A stretch of DNA of 37,941 nt from NCBI GenBank assembly GCA_012862575.1, contig BLSF01000134.1, positions 8,005 to 45,945 on the forward strand. The letters run 5' to 3'. Made by a program: the position numbers and the translations under genes. Shown here piece after piece: positions 7,475 to 14,765 of this stretch. The stretch comes from Parietichytrium sp. I65-24A. Lineage: Eukaryota > Sar > Bigyra > Thraustochytrida > Thraustochytriidae. How positions within the stretch are numbered: the stretch's first letter is position 1; every line of letters begins with the position of its first letter. Under the pieces are notes generated by a model. That model ran no database searches. It saw nothing but the letters and a program-made list of their open reading frames with translations, and was not told where the DNA came from.

Positions 7475-7972
7475 ATGCAGAGCGTAGAAGTATCGGAACT
7501 GAAGCAAACCCTTGGATTGTCAAAATATGACAAAAAGTACAGTGTTGCTATACTTACAAATAAGATTAAAACGTTTCATGAATGGCCGAGTCTTGAGCGG
7601 CTCAGTGATATCAATAATGATTTCTATCTGTTGCTTAAAGATTCAGTCGAGGATGAAAGACTAGTCGATATCAAAGATGATCAAAAACGAGTTTTAAAGC
7701 ATGATGTTTTGAGAGCTATCAATATTCTGAAGGAAGATATTCAATTTCAGGAAAAGTGTCAACAATTAATTCAAAATCAGGATACGAAAAAAGATAAGCG
7801 TGTAGAAAAATACATCAGGGCAATGTTTTTACAACTTGATAGGTTCACTATCTGTCTCTCCGAAAAAACAATAAGGTTATTGAACTATTATTTTAGCGAA
7901 TATGGGATGTATAAAAGCACTACTAGTGGGTGTCGCAGATGTTCTTTCTGTGGAAAAGAAAAGCGCGGTTAG
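7475..7972 (+). CDS. FQxKC-family protein with CxxC tail
   Basis: A 165-residue member of the local family, unknown function. It has LSKYDKKYSVAILTNKIKTF (matching the SKYDKN-type N-terminus of its neighbours), EWPSLERLSDI, IQFQEKCQQLIQNQ (core), FTICLSEKTIRLLNYYF (LSxxT) and the tail STTSGCRRCSFCGKEKRG. It is shorter than its paralogues because the EIR helix is missing between LSEKT and the tail, so the tail follows almost directly. It starts 28 bases after the hydrolase stop with its own promoter overlapping that gene. Confidence 0.75.
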   Translation: MQSVEVSELKQTLGLSKYDKKYSVAILTNKIKTFHEWPSLERLSDINNDFYLLLKDSVEDERLVDIKDDQKRVLKHDVLRAINILKEDIQFQEKCQQLIQNQDTKKDKRVEKYIRAMFLQLDRFTICLSEKTIRLLNYYFSEYGMYKSTTSGCRRCSFCGKEKRG

Positions 7973-8053
7973 GTTTAGGTGATTAATTTGATAAAGAAAC
8001 AAAAAGTATAGAAATAAAGAAAATGTAACCTAAGATTTTTCATCATTTCATGC

Positions 8054-8175
8054 TCTGAAGTGATTTCGAGGAATTATCTCAAGTCAAGTCAGCAATAAAA
8101 AATTGTTATTATGAACTTACAGGTACACATATATCAAGTCGTCGTTGTACCGTTTGCGGTATAGAGAAACATTAG
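8054..8175 (+). pseudogene. Decayed FQxKC-family gene that kept its tail
   Basis: TCTGAAGTGATTTCGAGGA at 8054-8072 is identical to 10432-10450 in the three-unit gene. About 60 bases later, 8134-8175 read SSRRCTVCGIEKH and stop, a perfect family tail. The body between them is almost wholly deleted. This fossil shows the tail belongs to an ancestral family gene at this spot. Confidence 0.7.
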
Positions 8176-8186
8176 ACTATGCCTTT

Positions 8187-8223
8187 GAAGAAAAAATGAG
8201 GAATTTCATATATACGTAGAGAC
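8187..8223 (+). repeat. Duplicated hydrolase 3' end plus promoter
   Basis: This 37-base segment matches 7414-7450 at 35 positions. It carries the last codons of the DUF829-like gene, its TAG stop and the CATATATACGTAGAGAC promoter. TATATA lies about 35 bases before the ATG at 8246, so a promoter was copied together with the end of the gene in front of it. Confidence 0.8.
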
Positions 8224-8245
8224 AGAGACAAAAACTCACGAAAAA

Positions 8246-8842
8246 ATGGTTGAAGATCGAATTGGTTTCTTTTCGCAAAAGTATGACAAAAATAGATATA
8301 TTGTTGTATGGAGACAAAAATTCGAAAATTTTCTTGAATATCCGAGTATTGACGAGCTGGGATTTATTGTATCTCATTTACGTGATTTGAAAGATTACAT
8401 AGATGAAGTAAGTACAGAGGACTCCCAAGCTACTATTGATTACTTGAAAACAAATACTGTATTTCAAGACAAATGTGCAGAATCATTTGCAGATGCTTTT
8501 ATGAATTATCAAAAAGAAATGAACCAAGTTGGCATACATCTGATGATGTGGAATAATCACTTCACTGATTGTCTATCCGAACCTACGGAAACTTTCTTGC
8601 GCTTCATTTTTGTACTTGATGAAAAGTACGGAAATATTGTCCCATGCAAACTCTCTGATATCAGAGAGCTCAAAGGTAGAAATTCAATGAGATTTTCTGA
8701 ATATTCATCGGCGATCCAATTATTGGAAAAGTATTTTGATGAGGAAACACTCTCTCGTCTCGAGAGACGTGATTCATCAAGTACTGGTTGTTACTACCGA
8801 AGTAGCAAAATATGTTCTCGTTGTAAAAAGAGAGCACGTTAA
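8246..8842 (+). CDS. FQxKC-family protein with CxxC tail
   Basis: A 198-residue member and close to the family consensus. It has FFSQKYDKNRYIVVWRQKF, FLEYPSIDELGFIVSHL, TVFQDKCAESFADAFMNYQ (core), FTDCLSEPTETFLRFIF (LSxxT), PCKLSDIRELKG (EIR-like), YSSAIQLLEKYF, ETLSRLERRD and a tail SSSTGCYYRSSKICSRCKKRAR-type (Cys pair CSRC followed by basic residues). It is soluble and probably all-helical. The start follows the copied promoter and an A-rich leader (ACGAAAAAATG). It is the closest single-unit relative of the three-unit gene that follows. Confidence 0.75.
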   Translation: MVEDRIGFFSQKYDKNRYIVVWRQKFENFLEYPSIDELGFIVSHLRDLKDYIDEVSTEDSQATIDYLKTNTVFQDKCAESFADAFMNYQKEMNQVGIHLMMWNNHFTDCLSEPTETFLRFIFVLDEKYGNIVPCKLSDIRELKGRNSMRFSEYSSAIQLLEKYFDEETLSRLERRDSSSTGCYYRSSKICSRCKKRAR

Positions 8843-8895
8843 TACAGATGAACTCATCACATTGTTCAAGTAGGAAAAGGCGTTGAGGTTATTTT

Positions 8896-8920
8896 AATAT
8901 ACATGTGGACACGTAAACTC
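8896..8920 (+). promoter_or_regulatory. TATACA promoter with AAACTC box
   Basis: AATATACATGTGGACACG followed by TAAACTC lies about 40 bases before the ATG at 8937. It is a diverged form of the CATATATACGTAGAGAC...AAACTCAAA arrangement. Confidence 0.5.
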
Positions 8921-8936
8921 AAAAATTATATAAAAT

Positions 8937-10919
8937 ATGTCTGGTCAAGAAGAACAAAAAATTGGTTTATTTGGTGACACGTTTGTCTCAATTGTCTCGG
9001 TTTCTCTCTTTAGAGAGACGTATGATTCATTTCGTAGAAAGCCCAATCTTGACAAGCTCTGTCAAATCAATGATCAGTTGTCTTTAATGAAGTGGTGTCC
9101 AGGTGACTATACACTGAACGCCAGGAAGGTTATAAGTACTACCTACGTTACGAAAGAAGTTGAAAATACTGTCGACTTTCTGAAAAACGATGATGCTTTT
9201 CAAAATCAATGTGCAGAATTGATGGCAAAATGCTTTCAAGAATACGATGATGATGATGAGTCTTGTATCACCGTGATGTATGAAGATACGTGGTACACAA
9301 TCTGTCTCTCCGAGTGTACAATCCATTTATTGCATTTACTTTTTGTAAAGAATGCTGATGAACGTATTGTTCACAGAGAGTTATCTCAAATCAGGAAAGA
9401 AGCTCCTAAATATGGATTAACGGAATCGGTGATTTCGATGTTGAAGAAATACATTTCAATATCTCCTAGAAATAAATCAGATACTACTACTGGTGGTAGA
9501 AACCGAAACCGACAACGAAAACAAAAACGACGTACTACGTTGTTTGATAGCAAGTATAAGGAGAATCGTGACGTTCAGACATGGGTAAGATGGTATAACA
9601 CTTTTCTTGATTCTCCGAAGATTAACATACTTTCAAGTATCACTGGAAGATTGGATCGAATGGAAATGAACGCAAACGCCTTTAGTATGGATCCAAATAC
9701 TGTCTCTAAAGTCATTTCGGAGACTGCTGAGGTTCTGAAAAAGGATGAGACGTTTCAAGAGAAATGTGCAGAATCGATTGCAAATTGCTTTAAAACTTAC
9801 GACGAGAACAAACAAATACACATCAGTAAAATGTTTAGGCCTGACGCGGAATTCACTAAGGGACTGTCCGACTCTACGATAGCGTTCTTGTACTTACTTT
9901 TTGGAGAGAATTTTAGAGGAATTATTGTTCGCAGACATGTATCTGAAATCAGAAAGATCATTGAAAAGTACCAAAGCACCGATATAGTCAATTCGGGTCA
10001 ATTTATCGATATCCCTGAATACAGCTTTTGGAACTCGGGGATTCGTCTATTAGAAATATACATCACTCCTGAAACTCTTGATCGTATAGAACGAGAACAA
10101 ACTCCTGCTCGTATGAAAGAAGCCACCGTGTATCCAGCACAAGCAGCTTCGCGCCGTCGCAGTACTATAAAAGGGTCTTGTCCTGTTTGTAAATGGGATA
10201 CTACTACTACTAGTGGCAGTTTCGTTAGTTGTTTCTCCCGAAAACGACGTGATACGTTGTTTGATCCCAAGTATAAAAAGAATGAAATCGTTCAGAGTTT
10301 CGTAGGATACTATAATGAGTTCCTTAAGTTCCCAGAGATTCGAAGACTTTCAGGAATCATTTTTCAGATGGGTTACATCGAAAAGTATGTAAGACACTTT
10401 GATATGGATCCAGATACTATATCTGAAGTGATTTCGAGGACTGTTCACGTCCTGGAAATGGATGATGAGTTTCAAGAGAAATGTGTAAAATCGATTGCTG
10501 ATAGCTTTAAAAATTACGGCGAGAATGAACAAACGTACATCGCAAATATGTTTGAGTTTGATAAGAAAGTCACCCAGGGTCTGTCCAGAACTACGAAAGT
10601 GTTCTTGCACTTACTTTTTGAACAGATTTCTGAAAGAGACCAATTTTTATCTGAAACAGTCGTTGTTCGCAGACAGGTAATTGAAATCAGAAAGATCATG
10701 CAAAAGTATCAAAGCACCAATTCGGGTCAAGATATCGATGAACCTGTTTATAAGTTCTTTAACTCGTTATTTCGTCGATTAGAAAAATACATCAAGCCTG
10801 TAACTCTTGATCGTATAGAACGAGAACAAGCAGGACAGTCAACTTGTAAACCATTCGGGGATTCATTAGTTTTAAGAATGCTTATATATGACATAACCGG
10901 TAAACTATTCAAAACTTAA
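8937..10919 (+). CDS. Three-unit fused FQxKC-family protein
   Basis: A 660-residue protein made of three copies of the family unit, roughly residues 1-198, 199-425 and 438-640. Each has a core (AFQNQCAELMAKCF, TFQEKCAESIANCF, EFQEKCVKSIADSF), an LSxxT helix, and an EIRK helix. Units 2 and 3 open with TLFDSKYKENR and TLFDPKYKKNE. The junctions keep traces of former tails: TTTGGRNRNRQRKQKRR after unit 1, and GSCPVCKW then TTTTSG after unit 2 (about residue 413). The C-terminus after LDRIEREQ reads AGQSTCKPFGDS and lacks a CxxC pair, so the last tail looks frameshifted or replaced. Units 2 and 3 are most alike. Fusion by loss of stop codons between tandem genes is the simplest origin. Confidence 0.75.
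   Translation: MSGQEEQKIGLFGDTFVSIVSVSLFRETYDSFRRKPNLDKLCQINDQLSLMKWCPGDYTLNARKVISTTYVTKEVENTVDFLKNDDAFQNQCAELMAKCFQEYDDDDESCITVMYEDTWYTICLSECTIHLLHLLFVKNADERIVHRELSQIRKEAPKYGLTESVISMLKKYISISPRNKSDTTTGGRNRNRQRKQKRRTTLFDSKYKENRDVQTWVRWYNTFLDSPKINILSSITGRLDRMEMNANAFSMDPNTVSKVISETAEVLKKDETFQEKCAESIANCFKTYDENKQIHISKMFRPDAEFTKGLSDSTIAFLYLLFGENFRGIIVRRHVSEIRKIIEKYQSTDIVNSGQFIDIPEYSFWNSGIRLLEIYITPETLDRIEREQTPARMKEATVYPAQAASRRRSTIKGSCPVCKWDTTTTSGSFVSCFSRKRRDTLFDPKYKKNEIVQSFVGYYNEFLKFPEIRRLSGIIFQMGYIEKYVRHFDMDPDTISEVISRTVHVLEMDDEFQEKCVKSIADSFKNYGENEQTYIANMFEFDKKVTQGLSRTTKVFLHLLFEQISERDQFLSETVVVRRQVIEIRKIMQKYQSTNSGQDIDEPVYKFFNSLFRRLEKYIKPVTLDRIEREQAGQSTCKPFGDSLVLRMLIYDITGKLFKT
10883..10888 (+). promoter_or_regulatory. 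TATATA promoter of the 10933 gene
   Basis: TATATA lies 50 bases before the ATG at 10933, inside the end of the preceding gene, and is followed by AAACTATTC and AAAACTCAAATAAA before the ATG. The arrangement matches other genes here. Confidence 0.4.
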
Positions 10920-10932
10920 AAACTCAAATAAA

Positions 10933-11673
10933 ATGTCCACCAACCCGCTCCCATTCATATTTTTTTCTTTTTCAACCGTCGCTATCATCGCGATCCTGAT
11001 CATCTTTGTCACACAATCTGCAGATCACAATCTCAACACGTTTGACTACAGTACCACCATCTTTCGTGGACCCGTCACGTGCTCTTCTGATGCTCTATAC
11101 ACCGCCATACGACTCCAATCATCCTCAGAAACTTGTTTGAGTGCATGTTTGGCCATGTCAGACGATACGTGCACTGCAGTATTTGACTATACTGTTCAGA
11201 TCGCTGGCCTTTGCTTGGTCACCAACAATTGCAACTCACCAGAGATGGACACTACTACTACTTTATCTTACGTCAACAAACTCAACGGCCAACTACTGAT
11301 TCTAAGCGCACGCAAAAGTGAAGAAATCATCGCCAGCAACCCAAACACGCGACCCACCAACCAACCGACATCGACTCCAAAACCAACGTTGCCTAGTCTT
11401 ATTTCTGCACAACCGACCACCCGTTCACCGACCACGCGCTCACCAACGGCCCCACCTACCAAAGGATGCGTCTATGAAGCTGGTGGACAGTTCAATTCAA
11501 ATACACAAACATGCTGTGGTGGTCTTATCGCAGTCGCTTCGTCATGCGTTTACGACGGTTGCGGTGTAGAATGGGACTCACCGTGGGACTATTCCGACGG
11601 TTGTTGTCCTGGATACGAAGAATACGATGGATCGGGTGGCAGGAAAGAGCCGTGGTGTGTCCCAAGCCGTTGA
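10933..11673 (+). CDS. Membrane-anchored Cys-rich protein with Pro/Thr stalk
   Basis: A 246-residue protein. An N-terminal hydrophobic segment (residues about 7-27, FIFFSFSTVAIIAILIIFV) is probably a signal anchor. It is followed by a Cys-rich domain of about 80 residues (TCSSD, ETCLSACLAM, DTCTAV, GLCLVTNNC) with a PAN/apple-like flavour that I cannot confirm, then a Pro/Thr linker (PTTRSPTTRSPTAPPTKG) and a second Cys-rich module with paired cysteines (TCCGG, GCCPGY). The TTRSPT repeats recur in the protein at 21235-21903. Likely placed at a membrane or virion surface. It starts 13 bases after the preceding stop. Confidence 0.65.
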   Translation: MSTNPLPFIFFSFSTVAIIAILIIFVTQSADHNLNTFDYSTTIFRGPVTCSSDALYTAIRLQSSSETCLSACLAMSDDTCTAVFDYTVQIAGLCLVTNNCNSPEMDTTTTLSYVNKLNGQLLILSARKSEEIIASNPNTRPTNQPTSTPKPTLPSLISAQPTTRSPTTRSPTAPPTKGCVYEAGGQFNSNTQTCCGGLIAVASSCVYDGCGVEWDSPWDYSDGCCPGYEEYDGSGGRKEPWCVPSR

Positions 11674-11696
11674 AACAACAACCGTTTTCCAAAAAA

Positions 11697-11710
11697 CCCT
11701 AACCCTAAAC
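11697..11710. repeat. Telomere-like CCCTAA stretch
   Basis: CCCTAACCCTAAAC lies between the Cys-rich and RCC1 genes. Two units are too few to call a telomere relic; it is recorded for completeness. Confidence 0.3.
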
Positions 11711-11773
11711 CAACAGATCGATTTCAGACAGTCCCTTAATTGACCTGAGTTTGCAAAAAAAGCGCAGAAAAAA

Positions 11774-12928
11774 ATGTCGTCCTTCTTTCGTCGTGCTGTC
11801 TTCTTGGCGTTCGTTCTTGACGCATGTACAGACGCGGCAATCGTCGATCTGGCATTGTCAAGGCTCTGGAATTGTGCCATCGTTTCAGGGGTGCCGCAGT
11901 GCTGGGGCTATAGCTACGATTCGGAAGAATGGCATGGATCAAGCACGACAACACCAGTGCAAACCCCGGAATCGCTCGTGTCTGGTGTTTCGGATCTTGT
12001 ACAAATTTCTGTCGGACGAAACCATGCATGTGGCGTGACGTCTGACAACAATCTGTATTGCTGGGGACAGCGTTGGAGTCCATCTAAAACCTGCTCGAAT
12101 ACCACAAACGAAGCAGAGTTATGTGACACACCATTTTTTGAGCCGAATTCAATCATCGAAACAGGTACTGGTGCGGTTCATACTTGTGTAGTACTTGTTG
12201 ACAACAGCGTTCAATGCTGGGGCAACAATGTCTACAACCAGCTTGGTTGTGGTGAAACTGAGTTGCACTATTCATACTACCCTCGTAATGTCTCTGGACT
12301 CGATGGATCGGAAGCAAAACAATTGTCCATCTCGGACTTGTTTTCATGTGCATTGTTGGTAGACTCTGGTGAGGTGAGATGCTGGGGCTACAACGCTGTG
12401 TATGGTGCACTTGGGATCAACTCTACATCCGACCAGGTGTTTGAACCCGTCACTCCAATCGGTCTCGAGGCGGATGTTGTCAAAATTTCATGCGGATTTG
12501 TGCATTCATGTGCACTTTTTACGAATGGTACAGTGGCATGCTGGGGATGGAATGGTCAGGCGCAACTTGGAAGACAATACCAAAGCTCTGTCGGCGATGT
12601 TGAGGATCGAATTCCCACGATTGTCCCAGACGTTGTAGATGTTGTTGATATTAGCGCGGGACATTCACATACAGTCGCTGTGCTTGCAAATGGAACGGCA
12701 TTGTATTGGGGAAGATTACTGGGTTACGAATTGGAGCTTGTGCCCGTGCAAGTTCCAGGTGGAAGCGATTACAAAGCTGCGTTCAGTGGGAAATACAGGG
12801 CATGTTTTACAATGCTGAGTTCTGACGACCTTCAATGCATGGGATTGAATAATCATTACGCCATCGGTGACGGTGGTGAGATTGACCGAGAAGCGCCCGT
12901 TACGGTGATTAGCGATTTGTATGCATAA
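11774..12928 (+). CDS. Secreted RCC1-repeat protein
   Basis: A 384-residue protein. The N-terminus (FFRRAVFLAFVLDACTDA) looks like a signal peptide. The rest is a series of RCC1-type beta-propeller repeats with the cores NHACGVTSDNNLYCWG, HTCVVLVDNSVQCWGNN, FSCALLVDSGEVRCWGYN, HSCALFTNGTVACWGWNG and HTVAVLANGTALYWG. The family usually forms a seven-bladed propeller that binds proteins; about six or seven repeats are visible. Regular Cys residues before CWG suggest disulphides and an extracytoplasmic place. No TATATA box is evident before the ATG, unlike most neighbours. The 3' third is repeated after 13620. Confidence 0.8.
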   Translation: MSSFFRRAVFLAFVLDACTDAAIVDLALSRLWNCAIVSGVPQCWGYSYDSEEWHGSSTTTPVQTPESLVSGVSDLVQISVGRNHACGVTSDNNLYCWGQRWSPSKTCSNTTNEAELCDTPFFEPNSIIETGTGAVHTCVVLVDNSVQCWGNNVYNQLGCGETELHYSYYPRNVSGLDGSEAKQLSISDLFSCALLVDSGEVRCWGYNAVYGALGINSTSDQVFEPVTPIGLEADVVKISCGFVHSCALFTNGTVACWGWNGQAQLGRQYQSSVGDVEDRIPTIVPDVVDVVDISAGHSHTVAVLANGTALYWGRLLGYELELVPVQVPGGSDYKAAFSGKYRACFTMLSSDDLQCMGLNNHYAIGDGGEIDREAPVTVISDLYA

Positions 12929-12940
12929 ACCAAAGCTAAC

Positions 12941-13000
12941 CTGATATATATGCTTGGTCCATCCAATGTCCAATTAAAATTAGCGATTTGTATGCATAAC
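12941..13000. repeat. Small duplicated fragments after the RCC1 gene
   Basis: GATATATATGCTTGGT recurs before the gene at 14766. CCATCCAATGTCCAATT (12959-12975) is identical to 18749-18765 in the second hydrolase gene (encoding IGHWM). ATTAGCGATTTGTATGCATAA repeats the RCC1 gene's own 3' end. The spacer is a patchwork of copied pieces. Confidence 0.6.
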
Positions 13001-13024
13001 TGCTCCGAAACAGCTCACCTATCT

Positions 13025-13039
13025 CATATACGTAGAGAC
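13025..13039 (+). promoter_or_regulatory. CATATACGTAGAGAC promoter
   Basis: It lies about 40 bases before the ATG at 13066, followed by ATAAGCTCAAAA. It is a one-step variant of the promoter at 7434. An identical copy sits at 14188-14202 in the duplication. Confidence 0.6.
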
Positions 13040-13065
13040 ATAAGCTCAAAATAGAAGGAATCAAT

Positions 13066-13551
13066 ATGGAAAGAAACGAGCGCGGTGATGATAACGAGAA
13101 GCTTTTATATAGGAGGGAGCAAGCAACTGAGGTTTCCGCAAAAATGTTCAATCGTTTACAGGAAAAGCTAAAGAGAAAGATTCTTGATGATTTAATAGAA
13201 ATAGACGGAGATGTCTCGACATATAGTACGGAGTTGGAGAATATGCTGGAAAATAAGGAATTGATAAAATACTGCGAAAACGCAGTTGAACAAAGCAACG
13301 TTAATAGTGAAGAACTATTCATTTCACAGCCTTATAAACCGCGTTGCGGGATACGTACTATAATTCTAGCGTACTACTTTTGGTATGTTATGTATTCAGT
13401 TTCATCGAAGGGATTTTACCTGAGTCAGTGGCATGCATTTACCGAGGAGTATTATAGGAATCCACTACCTACAAAAGAGACGACACACACAGCTTCGCGC
13501 CGTCGCGGTGCTAAACGCTACTGTACTTGCTGTAATAAAAGAATTGTTTAA
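13066..13551 (+). CDS. CxxC-tail protein (first copy)
   Basis: A 161-residue protein of unknown function. A charged helical N-terminal half includes MLENKELIKYCENAVEQ, which is reminiscent of the FQxKC core but not clearly homologous. It is followed by a hydrophobic stretch TIILAYYFWYVMYSVSS (about residues 101-117) that could be a membrane segment or a buried helix. The tail is SRRRGAKRYCTCCNKRIV, a CxxC with basic residues at the very end, as in the neighbours. The start is supported by the promoter about 40 bases upstream. An identical gene lies at 14229-14714. Confidence 0.7.
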   Translation: MERNERGDDNEKLLYRREQATEVSAKMFNRLQEKLKRKILDDLIEIDGDVSTYSTELENMLENKELIKYCENAVEQSNVNSEELFISQPYKPRCGIRTIILAYYFWYVMYSVSSKGFYLSQWHAFTEEYYRNPLPTKETTHTASRRRGAKRYCTCCNKRIV

Positions 13552-13619
13552 ACAGATATATATGCTTGGTAGGAAAGTGCTTTTCATGAAGGGAAAAAAT
13601 CCATGAGCGAAAACAGTAN

Positions 13620-14091
13620 AATCGGTCTCGAGGCGGATGTTGTCAAAATTTCATGCGGATTTGTGCATTCATGTGCACTTTTTACGAATGGTACAGTGGC
13701 ATGCTGGGGATGGAATGGTCAGGCGCAACTTGGAAGACAATACCAAAGCTCTGTCGGCGATGTTGAGGATCGAATTCCCACGATTGTCCCAGACGTTGTA
13801 GATGTTGTTGATATTAGCGCGGGACATTCACATACAGTCGCTGTGCTTGCAAATGGAACGGCATTGTATTGGGGAAGATTACTGGGTTACGAATTGGAGC
13901 TTGTGCCCGTGCAAGTTCTAGGTGGCAGCGATTACAAAGCTGCGTTCAGTGGAAAATACAGGGCATGTTTTACAATGCTGAGTTCTGACGACCTTCAATG
14001 CATGGGATTGAATAATCATTACGCCATCGGTGACGGTGGTGAGATTGACCGAGAAGCGCCCGTTACGGTGATTAGCGATTTGTATGCATAA
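13620..14091 (+). pseudogene. Partial RCC1 gene in the second duplication copy
   Basis: Repeats the last 157 codons of the RCC1 gene, beginning at IGLEADVVKISCGF, with no start or signal peptide. Reading across the N from 13603 (MSENS...) makes a chimera of the next gene's first codons with RCC1 sequence, which is an artefact of the join. Probably a second sequencing of the true RCC1 3' end rather than a separate gene. Confidence 0.8.
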
Positions 14092-14187
14092 ACCAAAGCT
14101 AACCTGATATATATGCTTGGTCCATCCAATGTCCAATTAAAATTAGCGATTTGTATGCATAACTGCTCCGAAACAGCTCACCTATCT

Positions 14188-14202
14188 CATATACGTAGAG
14201 AC
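14188..14202 (+). promoter_or_regulatory. CATATACGTAGAGAC promoter (second copy)
   Basis: Second copy of the element at 13025, about 40 bases before the ATG at 14229. Confidence 0.6.
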
Positions 14203-14228
14203 ATAAGCTCAAAATAGAAGGAATCAAT

Positions 14229-14714
14229 ATGGAAAGAAACGAGCGCGGTGATGATAACGAGAAGCTTTTATATAGGAGGGAGCAAGCAACTGAGGTTTCC
14301 GCAAAAATGTTCAATCGTTTACAGGAAAAGCTAAAGAGAAAGATTCTTGATGATTTAATAGAAATAGACGGAGATGTCTCGACATATAGTACGGAGTTGG
14401 AGAATATGCTGGAAAATAAGGAATTGATAAAATACTGCGAAAACGCAGTTGAACAAAGCAACGTTAATAGTGAAGAACTATTCATTTCACAGCCTTATAA
14501 ACCGCGTTGCGGGATACGTACTATAATTCTAGCGTACTACTTTTGGTATGTTATGTATTCAGTTTCATCGAAGGGATTTTACCTGAGTCAGTGGCATGCA
14601 TTTACCGAGGAGTATTATAGGAATCCACTACCTACAAAAGAGACGACACACACAGCTTCGCGCCGTCGCGGTGCTAAACGCTACTGTACTTGCTGTAATA
14701 AAAGAATTGTTTAA
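14229..14714 (+). CDS. CxxC-tail protein (second copy)
   Basis: Identical in protein sequence to the gene at 13066-13551, within the second copy of the 1162-bp duplication. If the duplication is an assembly artefact, only one gene exists. This copy has the correct downstream neighbour (14766-15779), so it is the one with intact context. Its own upstream context is the partial RCC1 gene. Confidence 0.65.
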   Translation: MERNERGDDNEKLLYRREQATEVSAKMFNRLQEKLKRKILDDLIEIDGDVSTYSTELENMLENKELIKYCENAVEQSNVNSEELFISQPYKPRCGIRTIILAYYFWYVMYSVSSKGFYLSQWHAFTEEYYRNPLPTKETTHTASRRRGAKRYCTCCNKRIV

Positions 14715-14717
14715 ACA

Positions 14718-14733
14718 GATATATATGCTTGGT
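14718..14733 (+). promoter_or_regulatory. GATATATATGCTTGGT promoter
   Basis: TATATA lies about 44 bases before the ATG at 14766. The same 16 bases occur after the RCC1 gene (12941) and in the duplicated copies. Confidence 0.5.
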
Positions 14734-14765
14734 AGGAAAGTGCTTTTCATGAAGGGAAAAAATCC

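Larger units (their letters stand above)
12457..13618. repeat. First copy of a 1162-bp direct duplication
   Basis: This stretch is repeated at 13620-14781 with only about three differences, clustered near 12749-12786. It holds the 3' end of the RCC1 gene, the complete gene 13066-13551 and the first codons of the next gene. A single N at 13619 separates the copies. The simplest reading is two contigs with an uncollapsed overlap. Confidence 0.9.

Noticed and set aside
11697-11710. Telomere relic (CCCTAA repeat)
   Set aside because: Only two units between two ordinary genes; chance or slippage is enough.
13603-14091. 162-residue frame that spans the N at 13619
   Set aside because: It fuses the first codons of the 14766 gene to RCC1 sequence across an ambiguous base; it is a product of the join.
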